Of a stretch of DNA of 64,000 nt, positions 43,191 through 54,440 are shown piece after piece (positions within the stretch are counted from its first letter, which is position 1; the number at the start of each line of letters is the position of its first letter). The translations under genes were made by a program, and so were the position numbers. The notes beneath the pieces were generated by a model. That model did not search any database and was not told the DNA's origin. It saw nothing but the letters and a program-made list of their open reading frames with translations. Source of the stretch: Paragorgia papillata (Eukaryota > Cnidaria > Anthozoa > Scleralcyonacea > Coralliidae); assembly GCA_035771165.1 (NCBI GenBank), contig JAWNZC010000013.1:2403501-2467500 (forward strand). Reading direction: 5' to 3'.

Positions 43191-43449
43191 ATGGTTTTTC
43201 TCGCTCCTCAAAATCAACTTTAGCTTAATCGATCTTAGCTAGTGTCCCCAATTAGTAGACCCTAAGGATCTACTAAAAGATTGGACACCGAAAAATAAAT
43301 GAATGGACACCTTATCTCTCTTGGCCAAAAATCGTTTCAGATATAGTAGTACAACGCTACTAGTCACGGACGTTTACTGTTCTTTTTCATTTCCACTTCC
43401 TGTGCATGCGCGTGATTGGTGCATCATAAGTGCGTAGGGAGCCTATATG

Positions 43450-43941
43450 CAGAGTTGGAAAAAAGCTGCGGGTATGCGGGTACCACCCGGAGGAAAGTTT
43501 ACTTTAGTGAGGAAAGTTTAAAGTGAAAACACGTGAAACAACACATTCTGTAATCTGAGAAAGTTACAATTGATCAAGCAAGGTGTCGAGAAGAAATGCG
43601 ATTTGCAGCAAAACATTGGCTAACCAACAATTATGCAGCGCTGGCAGTGGCAGCAGTTACATGTGTGAGACATCTACGCTGATGTCTGCTGTGATGTCTG
43701 TATCCTCGCAGCAGTCGAGGGTAGTTGGCATGCAGGCTATCAGTCAGCAGCGGTCAGTTATTAGTAGCTATTATAGTATGCCAAAGCTTACCTAGGAAAA
43801 CCTAGAAAACCAAGGTACTGTAAAAGTCACGCAGTATTTATGAACGTTGCAAAACACAAAATTCTCGCTATATATTTTGAGGAAGGTTATCTAAACTTAA
43901 AAACCCATCCGGAGGAAGGTTGAATACTTTTTCCAACTCTG
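43450..43941 (+). mobile_element. hAT-like MITE, copy 2
   Basis: 492 bp, CAGAGTTGGAAAAA...CCAACTCTG, orientation opposite to 262-724. GCCTATAT is duplicated on both sides (43441-43448 and 43943-43950), separated from the termini by one base each. Confidence 0.87.
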
Positions 43942-44033
43942 CGCCTATATAAGCGCTCTGTGCGTAACTATACACGCCGGATTTACTACTAAACCCCTGA
44001 AACTTTTCGCGGGCAAAAAAACTAGGGAACTAA

Positions 44034-44160
44034 GACGCCGTTTACACGGTACTGGACGAATTCGGAACCGGTCTCGAATTAGTACGATTCCGCCATGTTT
44101 ACACGGCGAAATAGGACGAATTCGAGACGGGTCTCGAATTCGTCTGGTACCGCGTGTAAA
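44034..44160. mobile_element. Palindromic MITE truncated by a LINE
   Basis: GACGCCGTTTACACGG, CCGGTCTCGAATTAGTACGA and inverse GACGGGTCTCGAATTCGTCT, then CGCGTGTAAA, where it stops at the GATAA tail of the next element. The terminal GCGTC arm is missing. Confidence 0.65.
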
Positions 44161-44952
44161 GATAAGATAAGATAAGATAAGATAACTTTATTTACCCACG
44201 GTAGGTCTTTCAGGAAAATAGGAATTACAAGAATAAACTATGCTAATTATAAATTAAGGTTACAAAGTTATATACTAATTAACTAAGAAAATATATAAAA
44301 AGAAAATGAAAAAAAAACCCTGCTTTACAAAGACGCCGTGCAATATGAGAATTAGTCACTCTGAAAAGTGTGGGAACTAATTTGGGTCTTAAAGTTTGCC
44401 AGTGAAGGAGCTTGTCTTAGGTTTGATGATAAGCCATTCCCCAGTACCGCTCCACTGTAACTGAAACTTCTTTTATAGTAGTCAGTACGCGGAAGAGGAA
44501 CTGCTAGCTTGTTTTCTACATTTCTCAAGTTATAAGACGTAATGTCCGTTCGATTGATAAATCTAGAGCTCAAATATTCTGGTGTTTGAGCGTTCAGAGC
44601 TTTGTACATTAAAATTGATTTATCAATTTTACGCTGGTGATCTAATTTGTTCCATTTCAACGAATGGAAAAGTTCGTTTGTACTAGTATCGTAACTTGAG
44701 AACGTAATTATACGCGCAGCACGATTTTGGAGTTTTTGAAGTTTTTGAGAAAGGCCTTTGTTACAGTTTCCCCAAACCACATTACAATAGTTAAAATGAG
44801 GTTGTACTAATGCATTGTAAACAGTTAGGAGTGTTTCACGAGGAACAAAATACCTAATGCGTTTTATTGCACTAATCCCAGATGCAATTTTCTTAGACAT
44901 CACATTAACGTGGTTTTCCCAGGTCATATTCTGGTCAATTTTTACACCAAGT
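44161..44952 (-). mobile_element. 5'-truncated LINE, reverse transcriptase C-terminus
   Basis: The minus-strand frame runs about 44951-44352 and covers the end of a LINE ORF2: LGVKIDQNMTWENHV, YFVPRETLLTVYNALVQPHF, NYCNVVWGN, KLQKLQNRAARIITFSSYDT, SYSGAVLGNGLSSNLRQAPS. The reverse transcriptase catalytic core is absent and lies upstream of the truncation. The 3' end has a TTATC tail (GATAA at 44161-44186). CR1/L2-like by sequence style. The frame is intact, so the copy is fairly young. Confidence 0.9.
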
Positions 44953-45303
44953 CAATTTTTATACTGAATAGCCTAAATAAAGTATCGGTCTCACCTTCAA
45001 CTATTTGCTAAAACCGGCCAAGTTTACGTCACAGACGTATATAGTCGCATCTTCCGTCAACTCAACTACACAAGCAGATAAAGATGGGATTGATTAATCA
45101 GAGAAAGAACGCTAAACGAGATTTACTCAATAGATCGTTTTCATCTGACGTCACGGCGGCCATATTGGTGTACCAAAACAATGAAATGGCGGCCATATTG
45201 GTGTACCATATGGGAATTAGCTCTATTCTTATTCAAATATTTCGTATTGTTTCACCACTCCAATGGGCCACCGATCACGTGTGTGAAAACGATCCATAGT
45301 TTA

Positions 45304-46001
45304 AGCCTAGTTCTCACTTGTCGTAAGAATCGGGGACAGTCTATCCCCGATCGTCGGCGATTCTTACGACAGCCAGGTTCACACTTGTCGTAATTCGTGC
45401 CAAAGTTTAAACTTTAAAGATGGCGGCCTTAAACAGACGGATGATTTTACACGGACAACGACACTCCCTGAACCCGAAGGCAGTTTGCATTTTTTAAATA
45501 ACGAGAAAAGGCAGTGCGAATACTCTCATATCTTTGCTTGCAAGTATAAAGAAAGAACTTCTGTTTCATGACTGCCTTCGGTGGTATGCAAAGCAGCGAT
45601 CTTCTTCCATGAATTCAATGTTAAGTTTTTATCCTTGAATTGTTCGCTACTCCTACTATACAGACAAGGGGATTATTTTACAATTTCCATAAACGTGGTG
45701 TCTTCACCGTTTCTGAATTTTCTGGACGCCATCTTGTATTATCGAGAATCATCCCCGATTGTCCCAGACGAGTGGTTTCAGTGTTCACACATGTCGTAAC
45801 TAGTCGTAAGAATCCCCGATCGTCGGCGACCGTCTGGGATGCATTTTCCAAATAGAAATGATTCCGATTCTTGCGATGCTTCCGATCAGATCGGCGACTG
45901 TCTGGGACGTTACTTCAACCAAGTTCACACCTGTCGTAACAATGCCAAACGATCGGGGACTGGAAAAATCCCCGATTCTTACGACAAGTGAGAACCAGGC
46001 T
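45304..46001. mobile_element. PIF/Harbinger-like MITE, AGCCTAGTTCTCACTTGTCG terminus
   Basis: 698 bp, terminal arm TCTCACTTGTCGTAAGAATC and its inverse, exact TTA duplication (45301-45303, 46002-46004). Extra internal copies of the arm (TTCACACTTGTCGTAA at 45369, CACACATGTCGTAACTAGTC at 45784) make it a compound palindrome. Confidence 0.83.
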
Positions 46002-46009
46002 TTAACAAC

Positions 46010-47510
46010 ACTTAAAAAACTCATTAATAATTCATGAGGAAAACACAAAGAAAAATCATAACCGTATCGTGGTTTTATATCTGATAAAATTTTCTCCTGA
46101 TTTACATAAACTTTAGCTTTGATTTTCTCGCCTTAGACAACGTTATTTTTCAAAATTACTACGCCAACGAACTTACCAAATGGTGATCGTTTTTTAAGCC
46201 ATTCAAAACACTCGCAGAACGTGTTTTATCAGATCTAAAACACTCGGCTTCGCCTCGTGTTTTATATGTGATAAAACACTCCTGCTCGTGTTTTAAATAG
46301 TACTTCTAGGTAAATAATTGCCATAGAACACTAATCGGATTCGTTTCTTTAATTAATTCACTTCACTCATTCATGCATGAATTAATATTCATGCCAGATT
46401 GAAAGAAAAGATTTCGATAATTACACGAAAGATAAAAAAATGATAGACGATTAGTACATTATGTTGGGTTGCATACATATTGAAAATTAGTCCTGCGAGG
46501 CTAAATAGCATCGGTGTTATCTGAAAAGCAGTGTGTATACATAACTGACAATTAGAAAATCAGGATGGTGTATAGAAGAAAGCGGAAAATCGTATGATAG
46601 AAACAACTCTTTGTAAATCTTCACCTTAATTCGTGGTCAACACTCGCTTTATCAAACAAGGGTAAGTAATAAGACATTGTCTTCGACACTTTCGATACCA
46701 TGGTAACATGAAAACTAGCATCCTTAACAAACGTATCCATGCAATACTAAATATACGAACTCTCTACTGCCACAGTCAGTCCACTCTGATGAACATATTT
46801 TTTAAGGAAAAAAACCCGATACTTTTTAAGATTGGGAACTAGTCCTAACTAGTCTACATGGGGAATTTGGATATATTGTAAAATTGATATTGTTAGTAAA
46901 TTTGACTATTTTTGTCCAATCCTCCCAAAACTGTCGTGTTTTTGGTCAGATTTGTCTGGCTGTGTCCATAGAAGCAGGCAAGACCCCTGGTGAAGACACT
47001 AGATCGGAGTATCGAAACGTTGGGTCATGAACAGTAACTTTTTAGGTTACGTTAAACAAACTTTTAAGCCAGAGTATAGCATTAAACTATGGCGAACGCG
47101 TTAAGAATTGAATACTTCGTTAAAAACAACCTTTTCAATGAGAAACACTCAAATTGTCGCTATCGTAACGATTCCGATAAGGGATCTATATTTTTTTTCA
47201 ATGGGTGTTCAAGGATTCTATAGCTATACAATTAATCTCTGTCGATCAGCGGCACGTGTATTTGCACAAGGCCCTTCAAAATTTCGTCGCAATTCTTCGT
47301 GTCCAATATTGACAAGATTGAGGATCACAATATCGTTATAATTGTTATCAATTAAGAGTTTCTCACTTCGGAAGCTCTTCGAAAAAGAATTAGATTAACG
47401 GAGTATTCAATTCATCAAATTTTCCACCACTATAACGAAAATTAATCCCTGTTAGAAAATAAACGTGTAATCTGATTGGTCGCGGAGTATATTCGATAAT
47501 TTGCAACTAA
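46010..47510. other. Intergenic, no gene seen
   Basis: AT-rich unique sequence. 46020-46300 has AAAACAC/GTGTTTT palindromic words similar to 25860-26060, suggesting a shared decayed repeat. A GGAGTATCGAAACGTTGGGT variant of the CGAAACGT motif is at 46995. Confidence 0.4.
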
Positions 47511-47516
47511 GGGCAT

Positions 47517-47892
47517 ATTTACATGATGCGGATTGACAGTCATATTTTTAAAACTATCTCTAATACTCTGTCCAATCGGATCGAAAAACGCGAGTGAAGT
47601 CAATCCGGGCACATGTTTCCATGGAATATTGTTTTCGGTTTTGGAACACTATTTTCTGTGCTTCCCTCAATGTCTGCAGTTCAGCACGACGCGCACCAAC
47701 ATGCGTATCAAGTCATTTTCAAGTCAAACCGTGTTTAGATGAATCATGAATCCACCCCACTGCGTGGATTGACCGCTTCAGCCATCCGTTTCGATCAGAT
47801 CGAAAACTTTCAATCTTCTTCCTGTAAACACAACAAGGAGAAACAACATGCGAGATTTGACTTGAACACTCAATCCGCTTCACGTAAACAGG
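47517..47892 (-). mobile_element. ATGAAGCGGATTGA Harbinger-like MITE, copy 2
   Basis: Reverse orientation relative to 2460-2847: GGGCATATTTACATGATGCG at the left, AAACAGGGCC at the right, flanks TAA and CAA. Confidence 0.78.
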
Positions 47893-48351
47893 GCCCAATA
47901 GTATACGGTCCTTATATATTGAGTAGAAAGACAAAGACAAAACAGATGTTTTTGATCAGGAAATCGGGGCTGGTGTGTTGTGTTGTCAACGTGTTTAGTA
48001 CATGTTTAGACTAAATTTTAAAAGCTCAGTCCACTGTTGATACGCAACATGAGGAACAATCAAGCTTTTAACTAGCCTGGTACCCTGGCCCAATTTCAAA
48101 AGAAATATGGGCCAGGTAACCACTAATCTCATTCTCGCGTCATCAGGGCTAAATCCACTTATGACGATTGCAGTTTTACTCATAGCCACTAAAAACGCGC
48201 GAAATTTCAACCAATAGGAAAGCAGAAGTCTTTAGTGGTTACCTGGCCCATATTCTTTGATTGGGCCAAGGTACCAGGCTAGCTTTTAACTTAGTACAGT
48301 TTTCGCAGTTCTGTACAAGCTGTCATAAGTTAATGTTAATACTCAGAAAGC

Positions 48352-48400
48352 TATAGGCAGACGCTCTAACCATTGAGCCACTAGAATTCGGATAGCCGAA
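48352..48400 (-). mobile_element. tRNA-derived SINE remnant
   Basis: Minus strand AGTGGCTCAATGGTTAGAGC (box A) only. Confidence 0.4.
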
Positions 48401-48602
48401 CAAGGTTGTTTACAATATTTATCCTGGGAACGAACTGAACCGTACGTGTGTCATAAGTATACTTGTTTGGCTACAAGTCGCTTTGTATTGGTTAATGTCC
48501 AGTTAAATGTTGGTACTTCGTATATGGTGTTTTCAACAGTAGAATCAGAGCAACCAACTGGTCATTAGAAAGTTGCAAGTTCGATCTTTGTCTAGGGCTT
48601 AG

Positions 48603-49414
48603 ACCCTGTTTACATGAAGCGGTTGAGTGTTCAAGTCAAATCTCCCATGTTGTTTCCCCTTGAATATAGAGTTTACGATCAAATAAGGCCAAAAGCTACT
48701 GTGTAAAAATATTAAAAATATTTATTGTATGGTTAAGATTTCGTCGTGCTACGACATCATTCTGCAACTCAACATGCTACTGAAGGACAACTTCATCCGC
48801 TTTGTTTCTCCTTGTTGTGTTTATATGAAGAAGATTGAAAGTTTTCGATTTGATCGAAACGAATGGCTGAAGTCAATCATTGATCGCTTTGAAATTTTAA
48901 TGTAATTTTATATGTGTTAGATCTCTATTTATAAACTAGTTTAATGTATCTTATTTGTATTTAGTTAGGTAAATTTGAGGGCCACAAGTTTATCAGCCAA
49001 TCGCTGTCATGTGTCACCCTCGTGAAATAAAGTTGTTCATTCATTCATTCATTCATTCATTCATTCATTCATTCATTCATTCATTCATTCATTCATTCAT
49101 TCATTCATTCATTCATTCATTCATTCAATCCAGTGGATTGACTTGAGATTCAAGCAAGGATCGACTTGAATGTCTCCAATCTGATTCATGTGAACACGGT
49201 TTGACTTGAAAATGACTTGATACGCATGAGTGAAGTTGGTGTGTGTCGTATTAAACTGCAGACATTGAGGGAAGCACAGAAAATAGTGTTCCAAAACCGA
49301 AAACAATGTTTCAAGCAGATCGGATTCTCCATGTAAACATGTGCCCGGATTGACGTCACTCGCGTTTTTCGATCCGATTGGACTGTCAATCCGCTTCGTG
49401 TATTAAAACAGGGC
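48603..49414 (+). mobile_element. ATGAAGCGGATTGA Harbinger-like MITE, copy 3, with two insertions
   Basis: Ends GACCCTGTTTACATGAAGCG and AACAGGGCC, flanks TTA and TAA. Interrupted by an insertion at about 48661-48801 (TTGTTTCCCCTTG before, TTGTTTCTCCTTG after) and by a LINE 3' tail at about 48885-49128. Confidence 0.78.
48885..49128 (+). mobile_element. LINE 3' tail with ATTC repeat
   Basis: About 140 bp of 3' UTR (CAATCGCTGTCATGTGTCAC, CCTCGTGAAATAAAGTTG) ending in about 25 ATTC units at 49029-49128. No coding sequence remains. Confidence 0.7.
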
Positions 49415-49690
49415 CTAAGAAAGACAAATATTTCTGAATATTTGAGTCTGGCGAACGTCTATCGTTTAGACGGCCTCGTGAAAAAAATGTGGAAAGCACG
49501 TTGCCAGATATGTGAATTTGTGAAGGAAAGACATATGTTAATTTAAAGTAGTTTTAAATACATTTAACTTGATTTAAAAAAATTAACAAAAGAAATAAAA
49601 AAGAAAATTCTCTCATCAATATACGATAATTTACTAAAGAATTGTCTATTAATTACAATAATAATATTGACAAAAAAATTAATCTAATAA

Positions 49691-49946
49691 GGTGTTACTC
49701 CGAGTGACGAACCATACCGAACAAGTAGAGAAAACTTTACTTGGCCCGGCTGGGATTCGAACCGGCGACCTTCGGTTTACTAGTCCGATGCTCTACCAAC
49801 TGAGCTACAGGTCAAGTTGGGAGCTGAAGGAACCTGATCTGCAGCTCAGTTGGTATAGAGCATCGGACTAGTAAACCGAAGGTCACGGGTGGCTAAGTAG
49901 AGTTTTCTCTAATTGTCCGCTATGGTTCGTCACTCGGAGTAACACC
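49691..49946. mobile_element. Palindromic element whose two arms both contain a tRNA-like sequence
   Basis: Inverted ends GGTGTTACTCCGAGTGACGA and its inverse. The left arm holds a minus-strand tRNA-like sequence and the right arm the same sequence on the plus strand (GCAGCTCAGTTGGTATAGAG, CATCGGACTAGTAAACCGAA). Abuts the next MITE at TTAA. Confidence 0.82.
49743..49813 (-). tRNA. tRNA-Thr(AGT)-like sequence, probably a pseudogene or SINE part
   Basis: Minus strand GACCTGTAGCTCAGTTGGTA, GAGCATCGGACTAGTAAACC, GAAGGTCGCCGGTTCGAATC. D arm, anticodon loop CTAGTAA (anticodon AGT) and T arm with box B are clear. The acceptor ends GACCTGT and GCCGGGC pair poorly and the anticodon stem has one mismatch, so function is doubtful. 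Confidence 0.5.
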
Positions 49947-49950
49947 TTAA

Positions 49951-50414
49951 AGGGGATTGGCATTAAACATTAAGTTTGTCTAATTTGAAAGAACTCATAG
50001 AATTGTAATAGAAGATCCTTTACAACTTTTTCGTATCTTTCTGCGTTTTCAAGATATTTCAGTTTGTTTGATATGTAAATGAGATGGTCTCTGACGTCAG
50101 GAGTGGGGTAAAATATTTTCATACAGAGCAAAATCACTTACATATCGAACATGAAATGTTCAGCGTCGCAAGGAGTTTTTATGTGCACATTTTCAAATGA
50201 TTTCGCTGAACAAACTTAGAGATATAACTGGTTTTGCTACATGTGAAAATATTTTACCCCACACCTGACGTCAGAGACCATCTCATTTACATATCAAACA
50301 AATTGAAATATCTTGAAAACGAAGAGAGATACGAAAAAGTTGTAAAGGATGTTCTATTACAATTTTATGAGTTCTTTCAAATTAGACAAACTTAATTTTT
50401 ATTGCCAATGTCCT
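49951..50414. mobile_element. TTAA-target palindromic MITE
   Basis: 464 bp, AGGGGATTGGCATTAAACAT...TTGCCAATGTCCT, TTAA at 49947-49950 and 50415-50418. Core has GATATGTAAATGAGATGGTC and GACGTCAG. Uninterrupted relative of 33147-33901. Confidence 0.85.
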
Positions 50415-50417
50415 TTA

Positions 50418-50555
50418 AGCTGGTTTTCCACTAGGCGACTTTTTTCGCGCGAAGCGACTTTTTCTTTTGTCTCATGAGCTCTGAGGTGGAACTAATCAGA
50501 AATCTATTGAATTCGAACAAAAGAAAGTCGCTTCGCGCCTAGTGGAAAACCGGCT
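50418..50555. mobile_element. Short PIF/Harbinger-like MITE
   Basis: 138 bp, AGCTGGTTTTCCACTAGGCG facing CGCCTAGTGGAAAACCGGCT, exact TTA duplication (50415-50417, 50556-50558). Inserted into the terminal TTAA of the preceding element. Confidence 0.85.
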
Positions 50556-50663
50556 TTAATATTCTTCTCCAGTCTCCACCCGACTTCACTGTCCCACAAT
50601 AATCATTGGAAAATTAATCTAGCTTTCGTTTCAGGGTCGTTACTAAACGCTTCTCGACCTCCA

Positions 50664-51420
50664 ATGGCTGATTCACTGGAAAACACCAGCCTGGCAATGA
50701 ACACAACCCCAGAGCCCACAGGCTCGACGAGTATGTCCAACGGCGAGATCTTCACGTTGACCGTTATGATGGTGGTATCCATATTATCATTGGTCGGCAA
50801 CTCGTTGGTCATCGGCGCGGTGTACGTACGCGAAGCGCTTCGCACGCCCAACAACATACTGCTAGTCAACCTGGCCATAGCCGACCTGGGCCAAGGCATC
50901 ATGGCCATGCCTCTGCGTATCACCGAAGTCTTCAACCGAGGTATGGAACCTCTGGTCCCCTGCCTGCTCGTTCTCTACGTCACCATACTGTTCTTTGGTG
51001 TTTCCATGATAACGGTGGCTTTGATCTCCATCGATCGCTTCATAGCCATCCGTTGGCCTTTCTTCTACGTGAAATCGTTCACCCGCTGTAGTATACTGAT
51101 CGCCATCACATGCACGTGGGTATTTATGACCATCTTCGCCATGGTCCCGTACCTCGGTGCGGCCGTCAGTCCTGAGATGACCACCAAGTTTTGCTTTTAC
51201 TCTCAGTACCTTTCCAAGGCCTATTTGCTCACCATGTTCTCCCTCATAAACATATTGATCATCGTGATTCTCCTCTTCACCAACACCTATCTCCTCAAGC
51301 AGACACTGCGGCACATTACCAAGATCAAATCGCAAGTAGTCCCGATGGCCTGGGACGAACGCTCGTCGGATGAGCGCGCTGGATACAACAACAACACCCC
51401 CACCACCCAACAACACTACC

Positions 51421-51511
<91 letters not shown>

Positions 51512-51830
51512 CCCAACGCCTAGCAACGAACACCACGTTGGCAAAACCAGGGCACGTTATCACCGCGAGATCAAGGCCACCAAAGTTACCCTGGCCGTCG
51601 TAGTTTTCACAATTGTCCTCACAACCCCCATCATGATCATCGACTTGGTGTCCATCTGGTGTCCCATGTGTTCCCCACCCGTCATCACAAGAATTTCCGT
51701 CGCCATGGCGTACGCCAACTCGTGCGTGAACCCGTGGATTTTCGCCGGATTCAATAGTGTGTACCGCAAAACCTACGTCGAAGTCCTGAAAAAGCTGAAG
51801 AACTTCTTGTTGTGTAAAAAAGAGCAATAA
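50664..51830 (+). CDS. Class A (rhodopsin-like) GPCR, orphan, poly-Asn loop
   Basis: 388 residues in one exon; a possible 3' splice site (ctttcgtttcag) 30 bp upstream suggests a 5' UTR exon. Seven membrane helices are visible. Landmarks: N-glycosylation sites NTS (7) and NTT (13); SLVGNSLVIG (helix 1); LVNLAIADLGQ (helix 2); Cys100 (3.25) with Cys177 in loop 2; DRFIAI at 124 instead of DRY; Trp152 (4.50); NPWIF at 356 instead of NPxxY; Cys384, a likely palmitoylation site. Position 3.32 is Thr, not the Asp that binds amines, and helix 6 lacks CWxP, so it is not a typical amine receptor. The overall look is adenosine/melatonin/peptide-like within class A; the ligand cannot be called. Loop 3 has TPTTQQHYH, then 30 Asn (254-283). 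GC-rich codon use contrasts with the AT-rich flanks. Confidence 0.92.
51423..51512 (+). repeat. AAC trinucleotide tract in coding sequence
   Basis: Thirty uninterrupted AAC codons in the third intracellular loop of the GPCR. The purity of the codon suggests recent slippage. Confidence 0.97.
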
Positions 51831-51902
51831 CATTTGCATAAATATGCATGGACGTCGCGGTAGATATTACAGTGTGTCTTTGTGCACTCGGGGCGGGCTG
51901 CG

Positions 51903-52026
51903 ACTAACCCCAGACAATTTTAATCTGTCTAACGCCAGACAATTTCACTGTCTAACGCCAGGCAATTTTACGCTGTCTAACCCCAGAAAATTTTACTCTG
52001 TTTAACGCCAGACTATTTTACCCTGT
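51903..52026. repeat. 25-bp minisatellite, left part
   Basis: Units TTTTACTCTGTCTAACGCCA plus GACTA, about five copies, starting 70 bp after the GPCR stop codon. Confidence 0.88.
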
Positions 52027-52030
52027 TTAA

Positions 52031-52713
52031 GGTGGCTCCATACAGTTTCTTGAAAAATGGAAAATACAAGTTTGAGAGTCCAAAAGACGTGATTAAAAAA
52101 TTCGGAAAAAGAATAAAACTAAATATTATGCACAGTTATACAGTCTGACAATGAAAAACTGTTACCAAATAAATAGTAACAGTTGTTGCTATGGCAACAA
52201 TGACGTTTCAAAATGGCTCCCAATGGCACCCTTCAAACTAATTTAATTCGAAAAAAAACTTTGGTGACCCCCAATTTTTTTTTCATTAAAACTTTCCTTG
52301 AAGTATGAGTAATCAATAGCGCGATTTAAAAAAAATTCTGTAGAACGAAATTTAAAAAAAAATAACAAACATGATTTTTCCGGGGAAAAAATTATTCGTT
52401 CAGATACAGAATTTTTTTTAAATCGGCCTATTGATTACTGATACTTCAAGAAAAGTTCTAATGAAAAAAAAATTGGGGGTCACCAAAGTTTTTTCGGAAT
52501 TAAATTAGTTTGAAGGGTAATTGGCAGCCATTTTGAAACGTCATTGTTGCCATAGCAACAACTGTTGCTATTTATTTGTTAACAAATTTTGATTGTCAGA
52601 CTGTTTAATTATGTATAACATTTAGTTTTATTCTTTTTCCGAATTGTTTATGCATGTGATTTGGACTCTCAAACTTGTATTTTCCATTTTTCAAGAAACT
52701 GTGCAAAGCCACC
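52031..52713. mobile_element. TTAA-target palindromic MITE inside the minisatellite
   Basis: 683 bp, GGTGGCTCCATACAGTTTCT...AGCCACC, TTAA at 52027-52030 and 52714-52717. Long arms carry AATGGAAAATACAAGTTTGA and GTTGCTATGGCAACAATGAC. The minisatellite resumes in register after it. Confidence 0.9.
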
Positions 52714-52717
52714 TTAA

Positions 52718-52978
52718 GGCCAGACTACTGTACATAGATTCTACCCTGTGTAACGTCAGACTATTTTCTGTCTAACAAAAGACTATTTTACTCTGTCTAA
52801 CACTAGACTATTTTACTCTGTCTAACACCAGACTATTTTACTCTGTCTAACACCAGACTATTTTACTCAGTCTAACACCAGACAATTTTACTCTGTCTAA
52901 CGTCAGATTATTTTACTCAGTCTTAATGCCAGACAATCTTACTCTGTCTAACACCAAACTATTTTACCCTGTTTACAG
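52718..52978. repeat. 25-bp minisatellite, right part
   Basis: About ten units of TTTTACTCTGTCTAACACCA plus GACTA, with CACC/CGTC variants. Single units also occur at 8519, 55380 and 62226. Confidence 0.9.
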
Positions 52979-52979
52979 A

Positions 52980-54440
52980 ACATGTAAAAAAATATTACAG
53001 TAGCCATTACATGGGCTATAGAAAAAGTGTGTAAATCTAGCTGTGTACAGCACATCTAAATCATGAAATCCAGGTTCTTGTGCAGTGTATGTAACTACTA
53101 TAACTAGATAAGTGGTATTGAGCTGATGTGTGGAAAATTAAAAAAAATCAATAAATATGTTTAAATGTCTTTTTTATGTCAGTGGTAATTTTGCGTGAAA
53201 CATTCTTCTCTTTTGACTGGAAACCACCCTTCGCATTTTGATACTTGACCTTGGTAAATGTACAGTATATATAAGGTTACCTATATATATATATATATAT
53301 AACATTCTTCTCTTTTGACTGGAAACCACCCTTTGCATTTTGATTTTTGATACCTATATATATATATATATATATATATTAGCCCCATTTCTCAAGACTG
53401 GATATGTACATATAGGACAACTTGGCATTTTGTAAACAGTCTTAAAAAATGACTTGCCCCAAAACGTAGATGAAAAAAGTTAAACAAAATTGTCTCTTGT
53501 CAGATTAGCTAATAGCTTAATATAGTCCAAACGTAAACGCGTTGTCTAATCTTTTAATATAAATTTAACACTGACGTTTATTAACTACAAACCAGAACAT
53601 AATTTGACAAAGATATATTTGTTTTAGCATTGTATTTTGAACCATTTTAGGCTAATCAAAGCTCTTCTTTTGACTTCAAGAACACGACTCACGAGGTCGT
53701 TTTAACTGGTCAAGCAAACAAGCGACATTTTACTAAAATGTGTTTTTTGTTTCCAAACACTTTGTGAACTTTGTTCAAACAAAGAATAAAACAAATTACA
53801 TAAACATCTTACCATTAGTAATTTCTTTACCAGTCACTTGGTAGCTGTCTGTATTCTTTCAGGGACTTAAATGTTCAATTTCATTCCCCCCCCCCATTTT
53901 TTTCACACGACCGACGCCATCTTTGATTGCTACTAGCAACTACTTCATGTTAGACTTACATAATGGTACCACCCTTAAATCCGGCCCTGAGTTGAAGCAT
54001 ACAAAAACGCACTCGTGAGGGCTGAAATGTACGTATGCACATGTATGGCCAATAAATAACAAAATAATTACTTGTATACCATCCCAAGATTATATATCAA
54101 ATAACTACAGTTTATTTAACAATTTATATATTTTTAAGTTTATAATTTTTTAAATAATTTTTATATATTTATATTTTATATATTTAGGGATTGTTTAACT
54201 CACACAAGATAGTTTATTTGTATCTATTGCATTATTTATGTATAAATCTAAAATACACACATCTTTAATCCAAATAATATTTGGCGCCTATACTTGATAG
54301 TAGGCGGGATTTCGTCAAAGATGACCAGTCCACTAGGAAATACATTTAATTAACTGACAACAACTCAGCAATGCATCTCACTCAGCCCTAAGATTCTAAG
54401 GTTTTTCAAAAAATTCAAACACGAAGTGACTATAAGCTTA
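52980..54440. other. Intergenic, AT-rich
   Basis: A direct duplication of CATTCTTCTCTTTTGACTGG (53202 and 53302) lies around TA dinucleotide tracts (53282-53300, 53356-53379). No coding region recognised. Confidence 0.5.

Noticed and set aside
45581..45855. Two overlapping frames of about 70 codons
   Set aside because: Within the compound palindromic MITE at 45304-46001.
50862..51839. 325-codon minus-strand frame
   Set aside because: Antisense shadow of the GPCR, including poly-Val from the AAC tract.
52718..52978. CRISPR-like regular repeat
   Set aside because: Units are contiguous 25-bp tandem copies without unique spacers, in a eukaryotic genome.
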